Positions 19,318 through 29,378 of a stretch of DNA of 64,000 nucleotides are shown piece after piece. The DNA is from Parasedimentitalea psychrophila (GTDB lineage: Bacteria; Pseudomonadota; Alphaproteobacteria; Rhodobacterales; Rhodobacteraceae). The first letter of the stretch is position 1. Each line of letters starts with the position of its first letter. The notes beneath the pieces were generated by a model. That model was not told the origin of the DNA. It searched no databases and saw only the letters and a program-made list of their open reading frames with translations. The position numbers and the translations under genes were made by a program. The stretch is from NCBI RefSeq assembly GCF_030285785.1, contig NZ_CP127247.1:682001-746000 (forward strand), written 5' to 3'.

Positions 19318-20709
19318 TCAGTAGGCTCCGTGGCCTTTGAACACCGCCTGAAAGGTCACAGAGATCAGCGCCAGGTCCAACAGGATTGAGCGGGAGCGGG
19401 CATAGGCGATGTCCATATCCACCATGCGATCAAAGTCGACATCCGCCCGGCCAGAGACTTGCCAGATGCCGGTCAGCCCCGGTTTGACACTGAGGCGGCG
19501 AAGCGCCCGCTGAGAATAGGCTTCGACCTCCTCGGGGAGCGCCGGGCGAGGTCCGACAATCGACATCTTGCCAGACAGGATATTGACAATCTGAGGCAGC
19601 TCATCCAGCGAGAACCGCCGCAGAATTCGCCCAATCCTGGTCACCCTCGGATCATTGCGCGCCTTGAAACAAACGCCCTGGCGATCAGACATCGCAAGCA
19701 GCTCTTTGCGACGTTCCTCGGCATCCAGATACATCGAGCGGAACTTGTACAGAGTGAAGTGTTCCCCATTGCGGCCCACCCGTTTTTGGCTGAAAATCGG
19801 AGCACCGGGGCTATCGATGCGAATGGCGGCGCAGATCAGCACGAGCAGCGGAGCCAGCACGATCAATGCGCCCGCGCTGAGCCCGACATCCAGCAGTCTC
19901 TTGTGAATGGCATATCTGGAACTGTTGCGCATTGCATGTCGCGCAGCGCGCCACATAAAGGTGAAATTGCCCAGGATATAGCGCTGTGCCAGCCGTTTTG
20001 GCTCCATCGCCAGACGCCAGATCCATTCGCTTTTCACCTTGCGCAGCCACAGCGGTGCGCGTTTGACATTGCCGGCCCAGAAATCGAACAACCCGCCAAC
20101 CGCCATCTTCAGCTCTGGAAGCAGTCTGTGGCCAAATCGGTCCAGCCAGAGCTCTTGCAATGGCACCCCCATGGCGACCAACAGAATGTCGGCACCTGAC
20201 CCATTGATTGTGTTGATGGCGGCCTCAGCATCCGTCGCGCCGCCATAGCCATCAAGGGTTCCGGCAATGCGCAGCCCCGGGATCATTGACCCAAGCTGGC
20301 GAGCGGCTTTTTCTGCGGTGCCCGGACTGCCGCCAAACAGGAAAAGGCTTTTGCCCTGCCGAGCGGCGGCTTTCAGCAGCGGTGGCAAAAGATCGGTGCC
20401 GTTCAGATTGACCGTCAGCCTGTCGCCCTGCATCCGTGCCGCCAGCTCAATACCAATGCCATCGGGCAGCAGCAGATCCGCGCGCGCCAAGGCTGTGGCA
20501 TAGTCCGATTGGACTGCCCTTATGTTTGCACAATGGGCATTGAGGAAAAACACCGTGCGCCGTCCCGGCTGCAAAAGACTATTGATCGCCGCCTGAGGAG
20601 ACGCGTCGACCAGATCAACATTCATCACCGAGCACAGGTCCAGTTTTGGATATACAGGTGTGGCCCCCTGCGCAAAAAAATTGTCAAAGCCGCTGGACCG
20701 ATGTTGCAT
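19318..20709 (-). CDS. Fused WecG/TagA/CpsF glycosyltransferase and polyprenyl-phosphate sugar-1-phosphate transferase
   Basis: A 463-residue fusion. The N-terminal GT26 half (about 25-215) shows FFLNAHCANIRAVQ, LLPDGIGIELAARM, LFLFGGSPGTAEKAARQL and ILLVAMGVPLQELW. The C-terminal half (about 260-463) is a bacterial sugar transferase: one membrane segment (LLDVGLSAGALIVLAPLLVLI), KRVGRNGEHFTLYKFRSM, RRFSLDELPQIVNIL, MSIVGPRPALP and PGLTGIWQVSGR. The C-terminal half would start the repeat unit on undecaprenyl phosphate and the N-terminal half add the next sugar. The start at 20709 has AGGAG 7 nt upstream, preferred over 20736. Divergent from the LuxR regulator. Confidence 0.88.
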   Translation of the reverse strand: MQHRSSGFDNFFAQGATPVYPKLDLCSVMNVDLVDASPQAAINSLLQPGRRTVFFLNAHCANIRAVQSDYATALARADLLLPDGIGIELAARMQGDRLTVNLNGTDLLPPLLKAAARQGKSLFLFGGSPGTAEKAARQLGSMIPGLRIAGTLDGYGGATDAEAAINTINGSGADILLVAMGVPLQELWLDRFGHRLLPELKMAVGGLFDFWAGNVKRAPLWLRKVKSEWIWRLAMEPKRLAQRYILGNFTFMWRAARHAMRNSSRYAIHKRLLDVGLSAGALIVLAPLLVLICAAIRIDSPGAPIFSQKRVGRNGEHFTLYKFRSMYLDAEERRKELLAMSDRQGVCFKARNDPRVTRIGRILRRFSLDELPQIVNILSGKMSIVGPRPALPEEVEAYSQRALRRLSVKPGLTGIWQVSGRADVDFDRMVDMDIAYARSRSILLDLALISVTFQAVFKGHGAY

Positions 20710-20830
20710 AACGTGACTCCTTGTCGCTGGGTTCACTATTAACCTGCATGATCAATGGGATTGCCGGTTCTGGGCATCGGTATCGAAGCCGAAACGAAAG
20801 TGCCCAATCGGCATGATCGGCGGTCCAATC

Positions 20831-20864
20831 CCCCATCAGCATGGGGAAATTATCCATTTGGATA
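20831..20864. promoter_or_regulatory. Two adjacent inverted repeats upstream of luxR-type regulator
   Basis: CCCCAT-CAGC-ATGGGG (20831-20846) is followed immediately by TATCC-ATTT-GGATA (20851-20864), 80 nt before the response regulator start and 142 nt before the divergent fusion gene. The second repeat shares its core with the palindrome at 19238, suggesting a common operator. Confidence 0.5.
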
Positions 20865-20943
20865 TAAATCTGGCCTAAAGTCTCTCACGGTGCTCGCCAT
20901 TTGCCCCTAGACTGGCAGTGTCCTGTCTATTTGAGGAGGTTTA

Positions 20944-21561
20944 GTGGTGCGAATTTTAATTGCCGATGATCATGAACTCCTGCGGGATGCCCTGAGCGCC
21001 TTTATGCAGAGCGAGGATGGCATAGAATTGCACACCGCAGCAGATTTCCCTGAGGCATGCGCCCTGTTGAGGGGGGAATGGACCTATGATCTTGTTCTCC
21101 TGGACTACAATATGCCGGGCATGAACGGACTGGAGGGCATTGCAAAAGCAAATGAAATCAATGGCGTTCATCGTGTTGCATTGATGTCGGGTGAGGCCAA
21201 TCGCCAGATTGCCGAACAGGCGCTCGAGATGGGCGCAATTGGATTTATCCCCAAAACCCTGCCAGCAAAATCCTTGGTCAATGCGATCAAATTCATGGCG
21301 ATGGGCGAACAATATGCGCCGCTTGATTTCATGACGGCAGAAGTAGAAGAGATCAGCCACCCGATCCTGGACAAACTGACCAACCGCGAACGCCAGGTGC
21401 TGCATGGATTGTCCGAGGGGAAATCCAACAAGGAAATCGCCCGTGACATGGAGCTGTCCGAGCCGACGATCAAGCTGCATGTCAAAACGCTCTATCGTAA
21501 GCTGGACGTTTCGAACCGGACCCAGGCGGCGCTGGTTGCCCGGGATCTCGGCCTCTTCTGA
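20944..21561 (+). CDS. LuxR/NarL-type response regulator
   Basis: A 205-residue two-domain regulator. The receiver has ILIADDHELLRDAL and phospho-acceptor Asp54 in LVLLDYNMPGMNGLEG, with FIPKTL as the switch lysine region. The C-terminal LuxR HTH (about 140-200) shows LTNRERQVLHGLSEGKSNKEIARDMELSEPTIKLHVKTLYRKL. The start is GTG at 20944 or 20947 behind GAGGAGG. Its probable input is the hybrid kinase phosphorelay and its targets the surrounding polysaccharide operons. Confidence 0.92.
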   Translation: MVRILIADDHELLRDALSAFMQSEDGIELHTAADFPEACALLRGEWTYDLVLLDYNMPGMNGLEGIAKANEINGVHRVALMSGEANRQIAEQALEMGAIGFIPKTLPAKSLVNAIKFMAMGEQYAPLDFMTAEVEEISHPILDKLTNRERQVLHGLSEGKSNKEIARDMELSEPTIKLHVKTLYRKLDVSNRTQAALVARDLGLF

Positions 21562-21568
21562 TCCGCAG

Positions 21569-21584
21569 CTATCCCTTCGGGTAG
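21569..21584. promoter_or_regulatory. Near-palindrome CTATCC-N4-GGGTAG downstream of response regulator
   Basis: CTATCC-CTTC-GGGTAG differs from the locus palindrome at one base of the right half and lies about 100 nt upstream of the Wzz-like gene. It could equally be a weak RNA hairpin ending the response regulator transcript; there is no T-run after it. Confidence 0.3.
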
Positions 21585-21681
21585 GGACGCACCCGCCTGC
21601 GACGCGGCTCATGCCGAAGGGGTCAATGATCTTCTTGCTCCGCCCCGTATCCTCCATCTGAAAGAGTATTCAGAGAGATGA

Positions 21682-21873
21682 GGTTATGGTGTTTCTGGCT
21701 GCATTCAGAAAAAATCCGAAAAAAATGTCGCGACTAGGGCGCCGCTTGAACCTGCCAAACCGGTCAACAACGGCTACCCAAACGCGCAATTTCTACCGCG
21801 CAAGCCGCGCAATTTCTTTTGGCGCTGCAGCAGGTATTCAACGGTTTTCCTCATTTGGTGTGCTGGCATTTGG
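21682..21873 (+). other. In-frame coding extension of the Wzz-like gene lacking a start codon
   Basis: The frame of the Wzz-like protein is open from 21682. It encodes a basic proline-containing stretch, then the first half of a membrane helix (STVFLIWCAGIW) running directly into the protein at 21874. No ATG, GTG or TTG occurs in this frame before 21874. The ATG at 21686 (MVFLAAFRKNPKK) is in another frame and reaches this one by a -1 shift at the A7 run at 21719-21725. Confidence 0.55.
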
Positions 21874-23166
21874 ATGCCGATTTTCACCTACCTGACGACA
21901 ACACCGCCGAAATACACCTCTCACATGGCGCTGATTTTGCCGGGATCCGGAGCCTCGGCATCGGTCAACCTGGAAAGCATTGGTCAGGCGTCCTCCTATG
22001 CATCCTCAGCCTTTGCCTCCGACTCCGTCAGCCCGACGCAGACATATAAACGGCTTATTACGTCTAATAGAATCCGGCTGGCAGCGGCACAGAATTTGGG
22101 CCTGGCCGTGGTAGATCTGCCGATGCCCTCAATCGATCTGGTTGATCAAACCGGGTTGATCCGGGTGCAAATGACAGGCCATAGCGCCACAGAAGCACAA
22201 TTGCGGGCTGCGGCCATACTTCATGCCTTTCAAAGCGAATTGACCCTACTGAGAAATGATGAGCTCAGCATGCGTGAGCAAAGCGCAGTTTCGGCCATCG
22301 AGGACTACCGGATATCCGTCGCCGCCACCCGGGCCGACATCGACCGTTTGCAGCAGGAAACAGGGTTTCTGTCCAAGGATCAGTTTTCGGCCCAAGTGCG
22401 CGACAATGATGCCCTGCTTGTGCTGACCAAAAACGCACAGGCCCGATTGATTGAAAAAACCGCCTATGTCACTGCATTGGAGGCGACGCTGGGCCTGCCC
22501 ACAAAGACCGCCGCCAGGGTTCTGAACCTCTATTCCGACAACAGCTATCTCACATTTTCCAAAGATGCCTCGACCAAGGCGGCGCTGCTGGCGGAAATGC
22601 GCTCGCAATATGGCACCCAACACCCGCGCGTGGTGGAGGCGCTGGCCCAGTACAAACGAGCACATGACTCACTGGTCTCAATTGCAGTGATGCGCACCGG
22701 GCTCAGCCACGCCGAAATCGCAAACCTGGAGATGTCGCAAAAGGGCAACCGTACAGATATGTTGGCCGATCTGATGCGCAGCGAGGCCGCCCGGCAAGGG
22801 GCCAGCGCCGAATACGAAACCCTGAACAAGCGATGCCAGGACGAACGTCGCAAACTGGAGAATATGGCGCCGATGGCCGCCCAGCTCGAAGACCTGCAGC
22901 GCGACTTTCGGGTGTCCGAGGCGGTGTTCACTTCGGCCATTGCACGCGGCCAGTCCTCCAAGGTTGATGTCTACGCGTCTTATCCCCTGGTTCAGGTGCT
23001 CGAGCTCCCCTCGCTGCCGCTTAAACCCTCCTCCCCCAGACGGCTGCTCACCATTGCTGCGGGCGTTGCTGCAACGCTCTGCGTTATCATATCACTCACT
23101 CTGGGCTGGGCCCGTTTTGGCATGATCAACTGGCTGATCGCCCGCCGCGAACAGCGCCGCGCATGA
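21874..23166 (+). CDS. Wzz-like chain-length determinant / polysaccharide co-polymerase
   Basis: 430 residues from the first in-frame ATG. The body is a long extracytoplasmic coiled-coil region (about 70-370) with GNVR-type features (AARQGASAEYETLNKRCQDERRKLENM; LEDLQRDFRVSEAVFTSAIARGQ). The protein ends with PSSPRRLLTIAAGVAATLCVIISLTLGWARF, the second membrane segment. The first membrane segment is split by this start, so the real protein almost certainly begins upstream (see 21682-21873). No cytoplasmic BY-kinase domain is fused. It overlaps the next gene by ATGA. Confidence 0.8.
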   Translation: MPIFTYLTTTPPKYTSHMALILPGSGASASVNLESIGQASSYASSAFASDSVSPTQTYKRLITSNRIRLAAAQNLGLAVVDLPMPSIDLVDQTGLIRVQMTGHSATEAQLRAAAILHAFQSELTLLRNDELSMREQSAVSAIEDYRISVAATRADIDRLQQETGFLSKDQFSAQVRDNDALLVLTKNAQARLIEKTAYVTALEATLGLPTKTAARVLNLYSDNSYLTFSKDASTKAALLAEMRSQYGTQHPRVVEALAQYKRAHDSLVSIAVMRTGLSHAEIANLEMSQKGNRTDMLADLMRSEAARQGASAEYETLNKRCQDERRKLENMAPMAAQLEDLQRDFRVSEAVFTSAIARGQSSKVDVYASYPLVQVLELPSLPLKPSSPRRLLTIAAGVAATLCVIISLTLGWARFGMINWLIARREQRRA

Positions 23167-24434
23167 GTGATATCAGCCCACAAAACCCGGCCGAAAAGAT
23201 CGCCTACAAGGCGCTGGTCTGGACCTGGCCCTTCTACGCCATCGGCGCGCTGTATATCGTTGGTCCTGTGCTGGGATGGATGCTTGGAGCCCTGGCCATT
23301 CTGGTGGCCTATATTGGCCCCGCAGCAAGGAAAGATCTGCGCGCAACCACGGCTATCCCGCCGGTTGTCTGGGCTTGGATGATTGGCATGTTGGCCATGC
23401 TGATCATTCTCTGGATCGGGCTCCTTAATTTTGACTTCGGGACAAAACCGATCATCAGATCCACCATCGGCTGGGCCAAAGGCTGGGCTCTGATGGCGCT
23501 TTTTCCTCTGGCTGGCGCCGTTTTGCCAATCCGACGCGCTATTTTGGTGCGGGGGCAATGTGTTGTCGGGCTGTGGATCCTCATCCTGGCGCCGCTGATG
23601 CTGGCAGCGCCCTATATTGGCCTCCCCGAACGTATCTTTGTGTCGCCCCTCAAGGCGGTCGGCGGGCCTGGTCCCGAGTATTTCACCGTTTTCCTATTTA
23701 CCTTTGACCCCAGCAGCGGCGCCCCTCGCTGGCAGTTCTACGCGCCGTGGTCGCCCTTCGCGGCGCTCCTCGGGGTGATCATGGTGCTGTTTGCGCTGGA
23801 AGACGGCAATCGGCGCTGGAAAACCATCGGGCTGCTGGCCGGAGTCATTCTGATCCTGGCCTCAAAATCCCGTATGGGTCTGGTCGGGGTGGTCGTATGC
23901 CCCGCGATCCCACGTCTGCTGCGCCTCTCCGCGAAATCCTGGGCCTGGCAAGGGCTGGCTGGATGCCTGGTTGTAGCGTCAATGATCGCCGATGGTCTGA
24001 TCACCTCGGCCCAATCCAGCATCCATGCCTTCAAATCCGCCCGCTCTGACAGCACCCGCGTGCGCGCCACTTTGCAACGTATTGCAACCGAGCGCTGGCA
24101 GGGGGAGGCCTTTTGGTTTGGCCACGGACGGGTCGCCCCTGGCTCTCACATCGTGGAGTATATGCCAATCGGCAGCCATCACACCTGGTACGGCCTGCTG
24201 TTCGTCAAAGGTGTCGCGGGTTTTCTCGCCCTGTTGCTGCCCTTTATCTGGCAGTTCTGGCTGGCCGCCTCCGACACAGTGCGATCCGACCGAGGCAGGC
24301 TCCCGCTTGGCATCATGCTGGTATTCTTGTTGCTGTCCTTTGGCGAGAACATTGAAATTGAGGTCTATCTGCTTTGGCCCTGCCTCTTGCTGATGGGAAT
24401 ACACGCCAAAGAACTGACCTCGCCGCCAAATTGA
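23163..24434 (+). CDS. O-antigen polymerase/ligase-like membrane protein (Wzy/WaaL type)
   Basis: A 423-residue protein with about 10-11 membrane segments. A large periplasmic loop contains RVRATLQRIATERWQGEAFWFGHGRVAPGSHIVEYMPIGSHHTWYGLLFVKGVAGF, the hallmark of the Wzy_C family where the conserved His and Arg act in glycosyl transfer. The ATGA overlap with the Wzz-like gene fits a polymerase and its chain-length partner. Ligase activity is the alternative. Confidence 0.8.
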   Translation: MSDISPQNPAEKIAYKALVWTWPFYAIGALYIVGPVLGWMLGALAILVAYIGPAARKDLRATTAIPPVVWAWMIGMLAMLIILWIGLLNFDFGTKPIIRSTIGWAKGWALMALFPLAGAVLPIRRAILVRGQCVVGLWILILAPLMLAAPYIGLPERIFVSPLKAVGGPGPEYFTVFLFTFDPSSGAPRWQFYAPWSPFAALLGVIMVLFALEDGNRRWKTIGLLAGVILILASKSRMGLVGVVVCPAIPRLLRLSAKSWAWQGLAGCLVVASMIADGLITSAQSSIHAFKSARSDSTRVRATLQRIATERWQGEAFWFGHGRVAPGSHIVEYMPIGSHHTWYGLLFVKGVAGFLALLLPFIWQFWLAASDTVRSDRGRLPLGIMLVFLLLSFGENIEIEVYLLWPCLLLMGIHAKELTSPPN

Positions 24435-24471
24435 GGGATGTTCAAAACACCTTTCGCCACCAAGGAGCCAG

Positions 24472-24560
24472 CTGATCTTCTTGATGAAGCGATGGTCCTG
24501 CTCGATGATATTGTTGAGGTATTTCACCTGCAAGATGTCTAAGAAGCTTGGGGCTATTCA
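24472..24560 (-). pseudogene. IS6-family transposase remnant
   Basis: The minus strand encodes DILQVKYLNNIIEQDHRFIKK, the segment around the catalytic Glu in IS6/IS26-type transposases. Similarity stops abruptly after FIKK, and an in-frame stop lies a few codons before it. No terminal repeats are seen. It is a scrap of an old insertion 40 nt beyond the polysaccharide locus. Confidence 0.7.
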
Positions 24561-24692
24561 GAAAGAACTACCGCAGCATTTGTAGCCTCCTATGCTTGCT
24601 CGAAAATGGCCAAATAGGCGTGCCGGGGCTTGGTTCTCTGCTTGGTCATCACCGCGCCACCATGATTGGCAGCGCGGAGAGGTCGGTTGCAT

Positions 24693-27059
<2,367 letters not shown>

Positions 27060-27950
27060 ATGATTGATATTTCCATCAAACAACTGAAGTATTTTGAGGC
27101 CCTTGCCCGACACGGCCATTTTGGCCGCGCCGCCGAGGACTGTGCAATTTCACAACCGGCGCTTTCTGTGCAGATGCGGGATCTGGAGGACATGCTAGGT
27201 GCATCGCTGATTGAGCGCGGCGGCAAACCGATACGGCTGACCAGCCTCGGCGAGGCATTTGTGATCCGTGCACGCGATATTCTTCGGTCTATGGACGAGC
27301 TTGGCGACCTGGCGCGGGCGTCCCACAACCCGCTGCTTGGTCGGCTTCGATTTGGGATCATCCCAACCGTCGCACCGTATTTCTTGTCAAGCTTCATCAA
27401 GGATCTTACCAAGCTCAATCCGGGATTGGACCTGCGACCACGCGAAGCGGTAACGCAGAAGCTTATCGAAGAGCTCTTGGGGGGGCGTCTTGACACTGCA
27501 ATCGTGGCGTTGCCGGTTTCGGAGCCCTCCCTGCACGAGGAGGCTCTCTTTGACGAGGAATTTGTCCTCGTTCGCCCTATTGAAGATGCCAAAAAGCCGG
27601 TGCCAAACTCAATAATGCTGCGTGAAATGAGGTTGCTTTTGCTGGAAGAGGGCCATTGCTTTCGCGATCAGGCACTCTCATTTTGCAAGATATCTTCGAC
27701 CATGCCCCGTGACTTGATTGAAGGAAGTTCCTTGTCGACGCTGGTCCAGATGGTTGGCGCGGGGATTGGGGTGACTCTGATCCCGGAAATGGCCGTTCCG
27801 ATCGACACAGGCTCCGCCTCTGTCTCTGTTGTCCGCTTGCCCCCTCCCCGCCCCTCAAGGACAATCGGCATGGTTTGGCGAAAGACCAACCCATTGTCGG
27901 CTCAGCTCACACATATCGCGGCGGTTGTGCGCAAGGCCAACCGCACCTAA
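27060..27950 (+). CDS. oxyR: Hydrogen peroxide-sensing LysR regulator OxyR
   Basis: A 296-residue LysR-type regulator with N-terminal winged HTH (LKYFEALARHGHFGRAAEDCAISQPALSVQMRDLE). The effector domain carries the redox pair Cys200 and Cys209 in GHCFRDQALSFC, matching Cys199/Cys208 of OxyR with the same spacing. Oxidation forms the intramolecular disulphide that activates katG. Divergent from katG. Confidence 0.95.
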   Translation: MIDISIKQLKYFEALARHGHFGRAAEDCAISQPALSVQMRDLEDMLGASLIERGGKPIRLTSLGEAFVIRARDILRSMDELGDLARASHNPLLGRLRFGIIPTVAPYFLSSFIKDLTKLNPGLDLRPREAVTQKLIEELLGGRLDTAIVALPVSEPSLHEEALFDEEFVLVRPIEDAKKPVPNSIMLREMRLLLLEEGHCFRDQALSFCKISSTMPRDLIEGSSLSTLVQMVGAGIGVTLIPEMAVPIDTGSASVSVVRLPPPRPSRTIGMVWRKTNPLSAQLTHIAAVVRKANRT

Positions 27951-28204
27951 GAGCTGCGCACAGGTCCGGGTGTCAACACTCAAAAAGCTCAGCGGGCGCT
28001 TGGCTGGCGGCATCTCAGAAGACTTCAGGCCCACTTGGCCGGTCCTCATGCGGCGTATGCCAGGTCATCTCCTTGTCCAGCCAGATCAGCAGCCTGAAAT
28101 GAAACCCCGATCCATCTTAACAAGGCTGCAAACTGGTCGAAAAAGTAGGACCACCTCTGGCCGTCATTGTGAGCTTTGCAAGCAACGGCGCTATTGGTCA
28201 GAAT
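27951..28204. other. Intergenic, no gene recognised
   Basis: About 250 nt after oxyR. A minus-strand open frame (28046-28231) has no recognisable domain or ribosome site. I see no RNA gene or repeat here. Confidence 0.4.
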
Positions 28205-28426
28205 TTGGATAAAGGCTTTGAAGCCTATCAAGGTGGTGACTATTAAACTGCCCTAAAAGAACTATTGCCACTCGCCGACCAAGGCCTCGCCGAAGCCCAG
28301 GCTAACCTCGGGGTCATGTACAAAAACGGTGAGGGCGTTTTGGCGGACCGTATCAGAGCGCATATGTGGTTCAACATCTCAGGTGCAAATGGAAATGGGA
28401 AGGCACCGGCGCATGTTCGAGCATAA
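28205..28426 (+). pseudogene. Broken Sel1-repeat protein fragment
   Basis: The plus frame reads KGFEAYQGGDY, then a TAA stop, then TALKELLPLADQGLAEAQANLGVMYKNGEGVLADRIRAHMWFNISGANGN, and a second stop. The segment after the first stop is a clear Sel1/TPR-like repeat (AEAQANLGVMYKNGEGV). The N-terminal signal peptide and further repeats are missing. Sel1 proteins usually mediate protein-protein contacts; this copy is not functional. Confidence 0.7.
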
Positions 28427-28809
28427 GGGTTCGGAGTCGGCCCGCCACCAAGGCAAGCGGTTTGAGATTGGGTGGTGCGAGGACCAAGCGAACATGGCTT
28501 TCATTCGAAAGCACACTCATCTGCTGAGCGCAGAGGAGGCCCTAAGATTTCTTGGGGAGGTTGGATATCGCTAGATTGGTGCCGTACTCAATTACAATAT
28601 GGCGGATGCAATGCAGGACGAAAAGCACATGAAGCGCCTTAACCACCTGAAATAACGTCATAATTTAAGATGGAATAGCGGAAATGAAGTCCGCTTCTTT
28701 TACGTTACCCAATTGAAATTGCTTCGTCAAAATAGTGCCATAGGAAATCATACTACAAAAAATACCACGTCGAAAAATTTGTCGTGCTTGCAGGAAATGG
28801 AGGGCCGCG
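28427..28809. other. Degraded coding remnant and spike operon promoter region
   Basis: The plus frame from about 28413 reads RRMFEHKGSESARHQGKRFEIGW...LGEVGYR, a TAG at 28572, then IGAVLNYNMADAMQDEKHMKRLNHLK and a stop near 28655. Both parts share one frame and look protein-like, so this may be another decayed gene; I do not recognise it. The A/T-rich stretch 28660-28800 probably holds the promoter for the following operon. Confidence 0.35.
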
Positions 28810-29061
28810 ATGCGCCCTTGTTTCCTTTGCTGCGCGCTACGGCTGAGTGGTTGTACCGGTCCCGGTGAAAATCAATCCGTTGCGGTTCCCCACAGTGTGC
28901 CGGGCGGTCTGTTGATGAAATGTATAGGCTGTACAGGGACATTACCCCAAAATGAAGGCCAGCTTTCAGAGACTTGGCTGGCAGAGGTGAGAGGCCGTGA
29001 TTACGCCAATGGGCACATCGAAGCGATTGCCGAAATTCTGAACCCCACCGGGCCGCGCTGA
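28810..29061 (+). CDS. Small putative lipoprotein at head of spike operon
   Basis: An 83-residue product with a short hydrophobic N-terminus and a lipobox-like LSGC (MRPCFLCCALRLSGC). A good GGAGG lies 7 nt upstream of the ATG. The rest (LSETWLAEVRGRDYANGHIEAIAEIL) is hydrophilic and helical. It precedes the spike base gene by 47 nt. A phage Rz1-like role is conceivable but unsupported beyond size and lipobox. Confidence 0.5.
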   Translation: MRPCFLCCALRLSGCTGPGENQSVAVPHSVPGGLLMKCIGCTGTLPQNEGQLSETWLAEVRGRDYANGHIEAIAEILNPTGPR

Positions 29062-29108
29062 TCGGCCTGACCGCCCCTTTTCCTACACCACTACAGCTGG
29101 AGAAAACC

Positions 29109-29378
29109 ATGCCTGCAGAAGATAATTTCGAAGTCTACGCCGCCAGCCTGACCAGTCCGATAATCGACGGGTTCGACATCACGCCTGACGATGGCACCGA
29201 CCTGACCAAAGTTACCCGTGGCCTAATGGTGGCTGTCGGTGGCGACGTCACTGTGGTGTTCAAGGGGGGCGGCACAGTGACCCTGCCGGAGCTGTCACCG
29301 GGGGTGATTTACCCGGTGCGGGTCGCCCGCGTTCTGGTGACCGGCACAGATGCAACTGGCATCGTGGGGCTTTATTGA
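29109..29378 (+). CDS. GTA/phage head spike base protein (rcc01079/GhsA-like)
   Basis: An 89-residue beta-rich protein (EDNFEVYAASLTSPIIDGFDITPDDGTDLTKVTRGLMVAVGG). It resembles the small spike base family named after Rhodobacter capsulatus rcc01079, part of the RcGTA head spike. GGAG lies upstream. It is translationally coupled to the next gene (TGATG). Recognition is from memory of the family; an alignment is needed to be sure. Confidence 0.72.
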   Translation: MPAEDNFEVYAASLTSPIIDGFDITPDDGTDLTKVTRGLMVAVGGDVTVVFKGGGTVTLPELSPGVIYPVRVARVLVTGTDATGIVGLY

